Shown here one piece after another: positions 11,162 through 22,669 of a stretch of DNA of 64,000 bases. The DNA is from Rutidosis leptorrhynchoides. Taxonomy: Eukaryota; Streptophyta; Magnoliopsida; Asterales; Asteraceae. Location of the stretch: positions 8,186,001 through 8,250,000 of the forward strand of contig NC_092341.1 of the NCBI RefSeq assembly GCF_046630445.1. Direction: 5' to 3'. Positions within the stretch are counted from its first letter, which is position 1; each line of letters begins with the position of its first letter. Both the position numbers and the translations under genes were made by a program. Under the pieces are notes generated by a model that made no database searches, was not told where the DNA came from, and was given only the letters and a program-made list of their open reading frames with translations.

Positions 11162-14100
11162 TCCCCCCTCAAGCTTATTTTGGAACATGTCAACAAGTCC
11201 CAACCATTTTGAAAGGAGATTATGCTGAGCAGTACCCAACCCTTTAGTTAGAATATCTGCAAGTTGATTTGCAGACTCAATTTTTTCGGTTCTGATTAAA
11301 CCAGAAGTAACTTTATGTCTTATAAAATGTAGGTCAATGTCAAAGTGTTTGGTTCTATCATGAAAGACAGGGTTGGCTGCAATTTGAATTGCAGAGCTGT
11401 TGTCACAGAACAGGGTAATGGGAAGATTGACTTTAATATTAAAGTCAAGTAGAAGGTTTTTTAACCACACAATTTCACAAGCAGTGGACCCCATGGCCCT
11501 ATATTCAGCTTCAGCTGAGGACCTGGAGATGGTAGCTTGTTTTTTGCTTTTCCAAGAGACAAGTGACCCACAAAAGAACACAAGATATCCAGTAACAGAT
11601 TTCCTATTAAGCTTGCACTTTGCCCAGTCAGAGTCACAGTAGGCATGCAGGGAGTACCCCTTGCCTTTCATCATTTGAATACCCTTGCCAGGAGCACCCT
11701 TTAGGTACCTTAGAACCCTAATGGCAAGGTCAAAGTGAGATTGCAGAGGGGCATGCATGTATTGACTGAGCACCTGGACAGCAAAGGAAATATCAGGCCT
11801 AGTGAGAGATAAGTAGATTAATCTCCCAACAAGCTTTTGATACTCAGTGAGATTGGTAATGGGTTTATCCTTGTCACTAGGTTCACATGCCACACATAAG
11901 TTTTGTTCAATGGGGGTTGACACAGGTTTACACCCAAGCAAGCCATAGTCATTTAGAAGATCAAGGCAATACTTTCTTTGAGACATGCATATACCATCAT
12001 TATTTTCCAGAATTTCAATACCAAGGAAATATTTCAGTTTTCCCAAGTCCTTAATCATAAATTTGGATTTTAAATTTTTTTTGACTTGGTCAATTTCATC
12101 AGGGTTGTTCCCAGTGATCACAATATCATCCACATAAACAAGCAGGGCAATAAACACATTATCATTATTCTTCACATACAAAGAGTAGTCAGATTCACTT
12201 TAAGTAAAACCATTTTCAACCAAGGCAGAGTTCAACTTCTCATTCCATTGCCTTGGTGCTTGTTTAAGCCCATATAAAGATTTGGACAGTTTGCACACTT
12301 TGGTTTTATCAGAGTCACTATAGTATCCTTTAGGCAAGGTCATGTAAACATCCTCATGAAGGTCACCATAGAGAAAAGCATTGTTAACATCAAGTTGATA
12401 TAAGGGCCACCCATTTTGAACAGCAATGGTAATAAAACATCTGACAGTAACATGTTTTACCACAGGAGAGAAGGTCTCATCATAGTCTATGCCCTCCTTT
12501 TGACTGTAGCCTTTAGCTACAAGTCTGGCCTTGTACCTCTCAATCTCTCCATTTGACTTATATTTAATTTTATAGATCCATTTATTCCCAACATGAGTCC
12601 TATCATCAGGAAGGTCAGTGATAACCCATGTGTTGTTTCTAATGAGAGCTTCCATTTCTAGGTTCATAGCCTCAACCCAATTGGGATCAAGGCAGGCTTC
12701 CTCATAAGATTTAGGTTCAATAGATTTATTCAGATTGGACACAAAGCACAAATTATCAGAACTTAGCAAAGAATAGTTAACAACCTTTTCTATCCCATAC
12801 TTAACTTTACCCTCTATCACATAGTCATCAAATTTCCTAGGCATTGCAGTGTTTCTGGAAGATCTCCTTAGGACTTCAGGTTCATTATGAACCTCAGGTT
12901 GTTGTGACCCATCATTATTGTTATCAGTATTGCCCTCAGGAGAAGTAGAGTGATCATTTAAAGTTGCTGTAGGACTACAATCAGGTTCATGGTCATTGTT
13001 ACAATGACTAGCACCATGATCATTATCACTACTGCCATCATTATCACTTACATCTCTCCCTTCATCATTGGGACTTTCAGTGTCAGTTTCAAAAAAGGTA
13101 AAGTTTTCACTATTAAAAAAGTTTTTGTGGTTTAAAGCATTTGCATCAGTTGTAGACTCTTTTGATTTTAAAGGAAACACAGTTTCATAAAACTTGACAT
13201 CCCTAGAAAACAAAATATTTTTTGACTCAATATCATAAAGTTTATAACCTTTTTTTTCATTTGAAAAACCAATGAGAACACATTTTAAGGACCTACTTTG
13301 AAATTTGTCAGAAGGATTTAAAACAGCAGCAAAACATAAACATCCAAAACACTTTAAATGGGAGAGATTGGGTTCACTTTTAAAAATCATTTCATAGGGG
13401 GTCTTTCCAGAAAGCACAGCAGTGGGAGTCCTATTGATGAAATAGCAAGCAGTTAGAACACATTCACTCCACATATTTAGGGGCAAACCCCCTTGAAACA
13501 TAAGGGCCCTAGCTACATTTAGCAGGTGTCTGTGTTTCCTTTCAACTATTCCATTCTGTTGTGGTGTGTAGGCACATGTAGTTTGATGAATAATTCCTTT
13601 GTTTGACACAAGATTGTGAAATTTAGAGTTCAAGAACTCAGTTCCATTATCACTTCTAAAGATTTTGATTTTAGCAGAAAATTGATTTTCAATGAGATTT
13701 ACAAAGATATTAACATTATCATAAACTTCATCTTTAGATTTTAGCATATATAGCCACACAGCTCTGGAATAGTCATCAACAATAGTCAAGAAATACTTAA
13801 AGCCCTCTCTACTTTGGATTCTAAAGGGACCCCATAAATCAAGGTGAATTAAGTCACCAAGAGAGTTAGATTTATGATTACTCAAAGGGAAAGGGTCCCT
13901 TGTTTGTTTTGCCTGATGACAAATATCACAAGGTTCATTTTCAAAAGTATCTTTTAAGTTTAATTTTTGTTTTAAAACATTTAGAACCTGATTGGATGGG
14001 TGTCCAAGTCTAGAATGCCAAAGTTTAGAAGACACATAACAATTACTCACATAAGGAACAGAATCAAACAAGTACAGGCCATCATGTTGGCTACCAGTCC

Positions 14101-15565
14101 CCTTTATAGTCCCCTTTTTCAAGTCCTGAATATAACATTTAGAGTCATTAAAGCTAACCATTAGATTGCTATCTTTTGAAAGTTTGTGCACAGATAAGAG
14201 ACTGACACAGTATTCAGGAACCACAAGAACATCAAACAGAGTCAAATCATTTGTCAACTTTAAATTCCCAACCCACTTGATTTTGGCCTTAGTTCCATTT
14301 GGGTGACCAACAGAAAGATTAAGTTTTGACACATCAATGACATCACAAAGAAGTTTTTCAGACATGGTCATGTGCTGGTTTGCACCAGAGTCAATGATCC
14401 AACTAGGATATATAACTTTGTTTTGAGAGCAATTAAAGTTGAAAAATTTATCAAAGTTGGAATTAAATTTTTTGCTATTATTGAATAGGATACCTGAAGC
14501 ATTAGCATGACTGGATGTGGCAGCAGGCTTATCATTGATAAGACTGAGAAGCTTGAGCATTTGTTCATTTGAGAAGGACATGGGTGTGCCAGGAGGGTTA
14601 CCCTCATCAGGAGGGTTGGAAACACTGTTATTGGCAGAAGGTCTAGGGGCAGTGGGTCTCCAACTGCCAGAACTAGGTCCATTTCTTTTGTATCCAGGTG
14701 GGTATCCAATAATTTCATAACATCTTTCAATTGTATGACCTACCTTGCTACACTTTTTGCACTTAAGACTGGTGTTAGGACCTCTATTATTATTACCATT
14801 ATTATTTTGAAATCTGTGATTAGAGGTTTGGGCAATGAAAGCAGAAGTTTGGTGTTTAGTTGTGATATCTTTGTTGGAGAAACCCCTGTGGGATTCTTCC
14901 CTTGATACCACAGCATAGGCAGTCTTGACATCAGGAAGAGGGTCTCTTAAAAGGAGGTTACTCCTAACAGACATATAGCAATCATCCAATCCCATGAGGA
15001 ATTGCATAAGTTTGAGGGTCTTGTTGTGATCAGCAATGTGAGTTGCAGCAACACAGTTACAGGTGGGTATGACAACTAAGGTTTCATATTGTTTCCACAA
15101 GGCATTCAAACTATGATAATATTCAGACAAAGAGGATCCATTTTGTTTTAAAGAGTTGATTTTATGGTGAACATTAAAAATAACAGACCCATCAACCTTG
15201 TCATATGTTTCCTTTAGTTCAGTCCAGATACTTGAAGCATTCTTTGAAAAAATGAGACCAGAGTAAAGTTCATCAGCTATTGACCCAAGTAACCAGGACA
15301 GGACAACAGAGTTGCACCTATCCCATTGTTTAGACAAAACTTCATCAGTGGTATTTTTAATGCAAGTGCCATCAATAAAGCCAACTTTGTTTTTAGTTTC
15401 AAGAGCAAGTAACACAGATCTACTCCATATTTTATAGTTTTCAGTCCCTTTAAGTTTTAAAGAGATTAAAGGTGTAGTGGAGGTGTCACTAGGGTGAAGG
15501 TAAAGTGGATCCCCAAAGTCCAGTTTGGTAATCAAAGTAACAGCAGAAGCTTCAGTATCCCCCAT
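11156..15565 (-). pseudogene. Copia gag-pol coding region (fossil)
   Basis: Domains in copia order on the minus strand: a gag region of the UBN2 type from the ATG at 15565 ([11 protein letters not shown]), a CCHC zinc knuckle ([14 protein letters not shown]), an aspartic protease ([11 protein letters not shown]), an integrase with HHCC and catalytic core ([10 protein letters not shown]), a reverse transcriptase ([14 protein letters not shown] and YVDDIVITG) and a C-terminal RNase H (ADILTKGLG). The order integrase before reverse transcriptase marks Ty1/copia. It is close to whole, with about one break. Confidence 0.9.
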
Positions 15566-16054
15566 GAGGGCAGCAAGAGCAAACAAAACACAAAAAAGAC
15601 AGTAGAACAGAACCACACACAATAAGAAAATTAACACATAACACACAGACAAAATCCCAAAATAACAGACCAAGAATACCTGTAAGGATAAAGAGACAAA
15701 ACAGATAATAAGCAAGAGAGGTCACGAATCAACCAAGTGCTTGATCAGGTATTCACACGTTTCAAGAACGTAGATCAAGAGTTGGGCACTGGGATTCGGT
15801 CAATAAGGGGTGATACAGATAAAATAAAAGAGGAAAAGGAAGTGTACTCCCCTATAGAGCAATAATACTCTATCACAGTAACACAGATCAGCGGAAGGCG
15901 ATTAGCAGCAGAGCACGATTAATAACCAATCAACAAACTGGTGCAGAAAATCGGATCAATAACCAATCGAGCCCTAACCCTAATTTTAAAATTTGGGTTT
16001 CTTTCAAACAGTCGATTCACCAGCAGCAGATCACGAGCCTAAGCTCTGATACCA

Positions 16055-16549
16055 TGAAAAGAACGGATAAAGCAACAGCAACTCAAACTTATGAATCAAA
16101 ATCAGTCACCATGAAAACATCAACATACAATCGGAGTACCAGCAGAAACAAATATGTGTGCCAAAATTAAGAACCAAGATTACAATCGTAAAAGAACAAT
16201 ACTAATAGCAGGTTCAAACAATTGATAAAAGAGATTTGGATTTTAGGGATTGAGTAGGTGAAGATGACCAGCGACTGTAATTGCTGAATGTGTGTCATTC
16301 TCTAACCCTACACATACAGCCATATAAATAAAGTCTCAAAAATGCAGAAAGTCCCCCTCCATAAAAGGCAAACGAACAGCAGCCCCCTTAAACTTTTAGC
16401 ACATGAGCAAACAGCCCCCTTAAACTTTAGTACATGAGCAAAAGAGCCCTCAAGCATAGGAAAAACAGCACCACCAAACCTTACATAACCAACAGAAACA
16501 CATTAAGTTAGACATGAGAAATAGAGAAAATAAGCTTGATAATTTAACA
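16055..16549 (-). repeat. Copia 5' LTR
   Basis: This is the second 495-bp copy of the LTR. It carries the element's promoter by family precedent. The tRNA-Met primer site lies immediately to its left on the plus strand. Confidence 0.95.
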
Positions 16550-16550
16550 C

Positions 16551-16624
16551 GGGGACTGCTGGATGGGTTGACAAAGTCAACACAGGGCTAACATGTCCCT
16601 GCCGATACACATGTTTTTGCAACA
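16551..16624. repeat. 74-bp insertion with 15-bp target duplication in the SAT copy
   Basis: ATCAAATGTTTTCTC occurs at 10648-10662 and again at 16625-16639, once on each side of a segment foreign to serine acetyltransferase. Removing the copia element leaves a 74-bp insert (GGGGACTGCTGGATGG...TTTTTGCAACA) between the two copies. A 15-bp duplication suggests LINE-type target-primed insertion, although no poly(A) is present. The copia element later landed 4 bp inside it. Confidence 0.6.
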
Positions 16625-16672
16625 ATCAAATGTTTTCTCTGTTGATATCCCTGCCGCTAGGGTTGGAAAAGG

Positions 16673-18059
16673 TATTTTTTATTTAAATTTTTAATAGAAG
16701 TGAAATTATTATTACCTTATTCTATTCTATATATATAAAAGAGAGAGCTGAAATGAATAGTAAACTTCATAAGTTTTACAAATTTACAACAAATTTTTTA
16801 TTTATTATAACTCAACCTCATCTTTTTTAATACTTAACTCTATAGTTCTTATAGAGAAAGTCATTACTCTCTCTATTCGACGGATTAGGAGATTGCTTCC
16901 GAGTGTACCTCCGACCAATAAGTAGGTTTTTTTTTTAAATAGTAAAATAAAATTAAGACGCTATGAAAATGGTGGAATCAAATTTCCATGAGTTTTAAAT
17001 CCTGTCTAGAATTCAATTTAGGCTCTAAACGGCAGTCAAGACGTCAATAAATCGACGCTTGTTGTTGACTCACAAAAAGAGCCAAAGCTTTAGTCGAGTA
17101 TCTATTTGTTTTAAATAAGTTTGTGTACCATACTACCGTATATGTAATTTGTTGTGATTCCATTGATTATCGGCAATCACTTTTTGGTTGTTATATTAAA
17201 AAAGCGGACATGTATCTTTTAAACAATTTCTATCTAATTCATGTTAATATAAGTTTAGACTGATGCACGAAAAGCATAAGACAAAGTTAAGTTTCAGGAA
17301 ATGTATATCACGATGCAAGGTCGTAAAAGTTGTTAGTCGAGATCAATCGATCGGGACCTTATAGAAACAAATCAGCTAAGTCAGGTGAACGTTCACCAAA
17401 TTTGACTTTGACTGTATTAGATCAATTTTGAACTAATTAATTCGATTTTTACTGACAACTAGATATTTTTTACAATTTTAAAGTATAAACCGGTGTAATT
17501 GGAGATTATTTGGACTAGACTAATGTCTGCAGTCAGTCTCAGAAATGAGCTTTTCAAAACGTTGATTGCAAATCCTTCATTTAGATCGAGAGACTTTTAC
17601 AGAAACCCAATAATACGGATATGTAAAATATGTTTCATCTATACACCTATATTTTAACCCACGCTAAGTACCTTTAAGAGTTAAGACTATAAATATATCA
17701 TATACTTTCAGTTATGTTCCAATTTAAGTTATATACTTCAAAAAATAACATTTTAGGTCATAAATTTAAAAAATGTGTTAATGTAAACAAAATGTCGCCG
17801 GTTATTTGCTAGACCGGTAAAACTAAGTATGTATCATTTTTTGAACCGGAAAAATTAAACGAATAGTCCATGTGGTTTGTTGAATTTTTGCGTGCAGTCA
17901 CTGAGGCTACCGGACATTAAAAAAATCTCATTAAGTCAAATCACGTGTGTGGCTTTTGATTTGAACAACTCCCACAGATGAGTTAAATGAAAAACGCGAG
18001 AAATATAAAAACACAAAAATGCCCTTACATGCTTAGCTTGTGACTCTACTTTAACAGAA

Positions 18060-18063
<4 letters not shown>
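16673..18063. other. Gene-free stretch with a diverged retroposon copy
   Basis: From about 16850 to 17100 the minus strand matches the first two thirds of the ABCC-intron retroposon (shared words include GTCGATTTATTG, AGAGCCTAAATT and CCGTCGAATAGAGAGAG) with many differences, so it is an older copy lacking the (TTG)n tail. The remainder to 18063 is AT-rich with no gene that I can support. Confidence 0.55.
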
Positions 18064-18143
<80 letters not shown>

Positions 18144-18871
18144 GTAGGATCAATGCGGAAGTAACCAATTGGGGGGAAGGCGGGGGAAGCAATTTTTTTT
18201 TTATTTTTTTGAAAAAACTTTGTTCCCTAACATTATAGATTGGATGAAAATATGAACATTTAAAAAAGAAACTTTGTGATAAATGTTTTTATTTTAACAA
18301 TTATCGTGTTTTTCGAGCGTATTTTGAGAGTTTAGAAATTAGGGTTTAGATATTAGGGTTTAAATATTAGGGTTTAGATATTAGGGTTTAGAAATTTAGG
18401 GTTTAGGGTTTAGATTTAGGGTTTAAATTTAGGATTTTGATTGAGTTTTTAACACGAACGGTTTAGAGTTTAGGGTTTTGAGTTTAGTCCCTAAACCCAA
18501 AATCTTAAACCCTAAACTATAAACCGTTCGTGTTAAAATATTCAATCTAAACCCTAATTTCTAAACCCAAAACCTAATTTCTAAACCCAAAACCCTAATT
18601 TCTAAACCCTAATAGCTAAACCTTAATTTTTAACCCCCTAATTTCTAAACCCTAATTTCTAACCCCTTAAAAAAAAAACTCAGAATCAAAACATTCAATG
18701 CATTGAATGTTTTCATTTTTTTCTTCGAGCGTTTTACTACCAAAATAATAACATTCATCACAAAGTGTCTTTTTTAAATATTCATATTTTTATTTGATCT
18801 CAATGCCTGAAATTTTTTTTCGAAAAAAACTAAATTTTTTTTACTTCCCCCAAAAAAGTGCTTCCCTCTTG

Positions 18872-18940
<69 letters not shown>
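18064..18940. mobile_element. Micron-like inverted element between two TA microsatellites
   Basis: A (TA)n tract at about 18066-18140 and another at about 18876-18940 flank a 735-bp unit. The unit's outer parts are roughly inverted (left GGGGGAAGCAATTTTTTTT, right TTTTTTTACTTCCCCC), and its centre has degenerate TTTAGGG units on the left (18345-18440) and CCCTAAA units on the right (18490-18665). Flanking TA tracts and inverted ends recall the rice Micron class of microsatellite-targeting elements. No protein is coded. Confidence 0.55.
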
Positions 18941-18944
<4 letters not shown>

Positions 18945-19953
18945 AAACATAAGTATTATGTTTATAGTCTACGCTAGTATTTTTTAAAGTATATAACTTT
19001 ATAAGAATAAAAATGAAAGTATATGAGCTATTTGCAGATTTAACCTTACTTATAACGACATGGTAGATAATGGAACCCCGTCAAACATGTGATCACTCGA
19101 TTAATAACATCTCTAATATAATGGTTTTACTAACACACGGGTTAAACACCTAATTAGCTGTGCTAAAGGTGTTTTATCAAAACTACTTTTTTATCATTAT
19201 AAGACCACTCGTAACAGCCATCGGCAACGTCGTTGCCGGCTGATTTGGACACCGGAAACCGCCGTAACAAGGCGTTTTCGGGTGGCGTTTTCGGGGCGTT
19301 GGGAGACTTCCAACGGGTGAGAAAACGTGTGTTGAAGCCACGTGTCGTCTTGTGATTCGTTGGTCAATCCAACCGTTTGAAAATGTAACGGCTATTAAAA
19401 AAAAATTTACCTTTTTTTTTATTATATAAACACTACAATACCAAACCTCAAATACATACACACAATATTCTACAAAACATCTCGTAAACACTCTAATCTT
19501 CTTACAAATTTATCAAAATGTCTAACACTCCAAACACACCAATCACTCCACGAAACCAAGATCACGAAGAACCCGCAACACCACTCTCCAATACCCGACC
19601 GTTTTCTAATCTTTTGGTGTTCAGGAGTGCTAACCAACCCGGAATCGCAAACCAACCAATACTCACGCCAAGTCCACAACAATACGCTCATGTAACTCGA
19701 AATTTGTTCGGGTTAAATCAACAACCACCACCACCCTTGATACCACTAGCGTTAGAACAACAACAACAACAACAACAATGGGCATTTTTTCAACAACAAC
19801 AACAACAAATGTTTCAATCGCAACAACAACAAATGTTCCAAACTCAATCTCAAGCGCAACAATCTCTATCGCAATCTCAATCTCAATCTCAATCGGAAGA
19901 ACCACGACGACGGGTAGCTCGAAAACACTCAAGAAAGGGCAAAGGTATATTAT

Positions 19954-20055
<102 letters not shown>

Positions 20056-20191
20056 TATAATATGTATTATAAGTAATATATAATTATATATATACCTACT
20101 GTTGCTATATTTAATATGTATTTAATTATAAGTAATATATAATTATTTTAACCTACTATTACATACATATTATAAATATATATTTAACTAG

Positions 20192-22389
20192 GTTGGTGCC
20201 CCGCGCTTCGCTGCGGGTTTTGAACAATTGTAGAGTTTCATTAACATCTGAAACATTAAGTATTGTTATGCACCAACACTATTTAAGAGTATGTATCAGA
20301 ATGATAACACAGTATGATAACACATCAAACTATTGAAGGCGCATAAGTAGCAATTTGTTGGCAGCATAAGTTTCAGTACATGGTGGATTGAACTCATCCT
20401 CGACTGCTATATAGAACTGCTACATAGAACTGCAAGAGCAAGATTGCAAGTCAAATTCAAAAAATGCCGTGCTACGAATCACATGATTTATTCATATGAG
20501 TAAGATTGCAAGTAAGTACCTTCAAATTGTACACGAACAGAAATTTTACGTGACAATGGACGACCCACGACGACACTCGAACCTAATGAATGCACTACTT
20601 GTTGAAACGTACCCGGAAAACCCCCACATGTGGCTGCAAAATATCAGCATAAAGTCAACCAAAGAAGTAAAAAAAGGACCCAATCACATTGTTGTACATT
20701 TTTATCTTAGATTATCTTGGATAAGAAAAGTAATTGAGCAAAAGTATAAGATAAAAAGGGTTTCATGAACTTATATGAAACGTATAACTGAACTAATTCC
20801 TACATAAGTAACATTTTATTTTTGTTATAGTATTTCATGAACTATATGAAACGTATAACTGAACTAATTCAGACATCTCGGGTAAAGAATATGGCATTTT
20901 ATTATAATGTGTCGCGTTGATTGATAAGAGATGATAAGTAGGCCATACCTCGACAGTTTTTGCTACAATGTTAAGTCCAAGGATTTCTATAGCTCCGGAG
21001 CTTGCAACTGCTCTAGCTACAACCTATCAGAGATCCAAAGTAAATTTCAGATAAGAAAAGAATTTGAACTATCAAATATATATTCACATATAAATTCAAA
21101 TGTTACCAGTGCTGCGACAGAAGATTCTTCAGCACAAAGTCTTGCACGGATCCAGTGGCTGTAACGTTAATATATTTTACAAAAGCGCACTTACGCTTAA
21201 TATGCTTGGTCAATTTGATAATAAGCATAACAATTCTCTATAGACCATACTCGCATAGTAAATTAAATTATACTCGTAATATATACTAATTTAGTTGCTA
21301 TAAATGGTAACCAAAATAACATACATCATACTTCGCAGATTTCAAAAATGCACTCATCGAGCCGTTAGTATCCATTCTACAATATTCAGGTGAGAGCATC
21401 AATTTCGCTTTTACTCCAAACGGCGTATTTGTTACAATCATTCACTACATGCATAGTTTTCATAGGGTAGTCCATGCAACTTTGTTTCTGTGTATATCCT
21501 CTTCATAGCCTTCAGCCCAAAAAAACATAACATTCACCCAAAAAGCTATCTACACACAAAATGATATAATTAGTAAATAATCAGCTTACTGTTATTTTTT
21601 GAAAATTGGTCTTTCAAAATTAAATACAAAAAACGTCACCACTTACGCAAACAAACCAAAAGAGATGCATAACTAATAAATTAAATACAGAAAATGCAAA
21701 CAAAAGCACTATCGAAGATGGTTTAGTCAACAAAAAAGTGTGAAGGAGATAACCTTTAACAACTGGCTGAGTCGTGCACGCCAAAAAATCCATCGCTGAA
21801 CGGGAACCACGGTGCTGGAAGAATTCTCGGACAAATTGTGAGCAAAAATCCAGTAACATGGCTTTGGGTTCAAATGACACTGCTCTTGTATAAATTAATC
21901 TAAATGGCTATCAAATGAATCTGAATACCCTTTTTTATTTTGTTTCCTATAAAAAATATCCAACACCTTAAACCAAAGCATATCTAAAATCAAATTGAAG
22001 TAACCTTCAAAGACTTTGTATCTACCATAAGAAAACCAAAGGAAAGAATTACATAGATGCTGGTGGTAACTCGGGCCACCAGTTTACTAACAATTCCGAT
22101 AACCGGTGAACAACGAACTCCGGTGAATCACATTGAAATCCGGCAAACCACATCGAAATCCGTTTGTTGCAGACATGGGTTAGAACGATTTAATTATTAA
22201 AAACTACACATTTTTAAACAACATGAATTCAATCCACATTGACTTATGTACTAAACTAAGTTATGAGTCTTCTAAATGGTGATCCGTCTCATCAAAAATT
22301 TCCTCCTACATGACATAATTTTTTTTTTCTTCAGATACATAATGCTATGCATTATTAATTTTCATATTAAAGAAAATATAAAGATTTAC
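20192..22389. other. Helitron interior with unidentified exon-like pieces
   Basis: Exon-like text occurs on the minus strand near 20945-21030 (VVARAVASSGAIEILGLNI) and near 21760-21880 (SQFVREFFQHRGSRSAMDF). A short plus-strand frame lies near 20496-20660. None is recognised. They may be captured fragments of other host genes. There is no complete gene. Confidence 0.4.
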
Positions 22390-22669
22390 CTGTAAGTCTG
22401 TAACAGCTCTTCGATTACATCTCCCATTGTTATTACACCAACTGCTTCTTCATCAGGGACTTGAAGTGGGTTTCCATCAATATCTAAGATGTCTGAATAC
22501 ATTTTTTATTCCATTTTTTCACTGCTAAAGTTGCCTTTAAAAGAGTTGTTACCCTTTCCCGGGAAACTTTTCCACTGCTTGATTGATCTTTTGGTCTTTA
22601 AACTCTTCTCTATAGGAGTTTTATCATAATCCCCATCGACATCAACACGCACTTCCCCAACATCTTTTT
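22390..22669 (-). pseudogene. Captured exon of a CNNM/DUF21-domain membrane protein
   Basis: On the minus strand, between an acceptor at 22670-22671 and a donor at 22388-22389, one frame reads EKDVGEVRVDVDGDYDKTP, KRSIKQWKSFPGKG, then ILDIDGNPLQ and EEAVGVITMGDVIEELLQ. This is the region around the CBS pair of plant DUF21/CNNM proteins (CorC/HlyC-like, thought to act in divalent-cation transport). One in-frame TAA follows SSEKME. Only one exon is present, so it is a gene fragment, most simply explained by Helitron capture. Confidence 0.75.

Larger units (their letters stand above)
10667..16549 (-). mobile_element. Ty1/copia LTR retrotransposon, very young
   Basis: Two 495-bp LTRs beginning TG and ending CA flank a copia-type interior on the minus strand. 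The 5-bp target duplication CGGGG lies at 10662-10666 and 16550-16554. The primer site (plus strand GCTCTGATACCA, 16043-16054) matches initiator tRNA-Met, and a purine tract (plus strand TCCCCCCTC, 11162-11170) abuts the other LTR. I see one difference between the LTRs, which suggests an age of the order of 0.1 million years or less. The coding region is broken, with about one break. It sits inside the serine acetyltransferase pseudogene. Confidence 0.95.
10205..16672 (+). pseudogene. Serine O-acetyltransferase (SAT/SERAT) pseudogene, interrupted
   Basis: The 5' piece (10205-10662) encodes text typical of plant serine acetyltransferase, which makes O-acetylserine for cysteine synthesis: MTSSSSISSTTSIDN, TQIKAGERCDAESEPALA, SYLYSTIISHSSL, NKLSSSTLL and FLNYKGFLAIPAHRVAHRHW. 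The 3' piece (16627-16672) continues with NVFSVDIPAARVGKG and then stops matching. The copy is dead: a TAG stands where the family has the Trp before TQIKA, there are frame changes near 10370-10390 and near 10650, and the left-handed beta-helix catalytic half is missing. A 74-bp insertion and then a copia element split it. Sequence 10047-10204 may be its old leader. The intact parent gene is not in the window. Confidence 0.8.

Noticed and set aside
16726-16741. TCTATATATATAAAAG as a Helitron 5' end
   Set aside because: The text is like some plant Helitron starts, but the preceding base is T rather than A and no matching 3' end on this strand follows nearby.
18345-18665. True telomere or telomere-fusion point
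   Set aside because: The units are degenerate, short, in both orientations around a centre and enclosed by TA tracts, which fits a mobile inverted element better.
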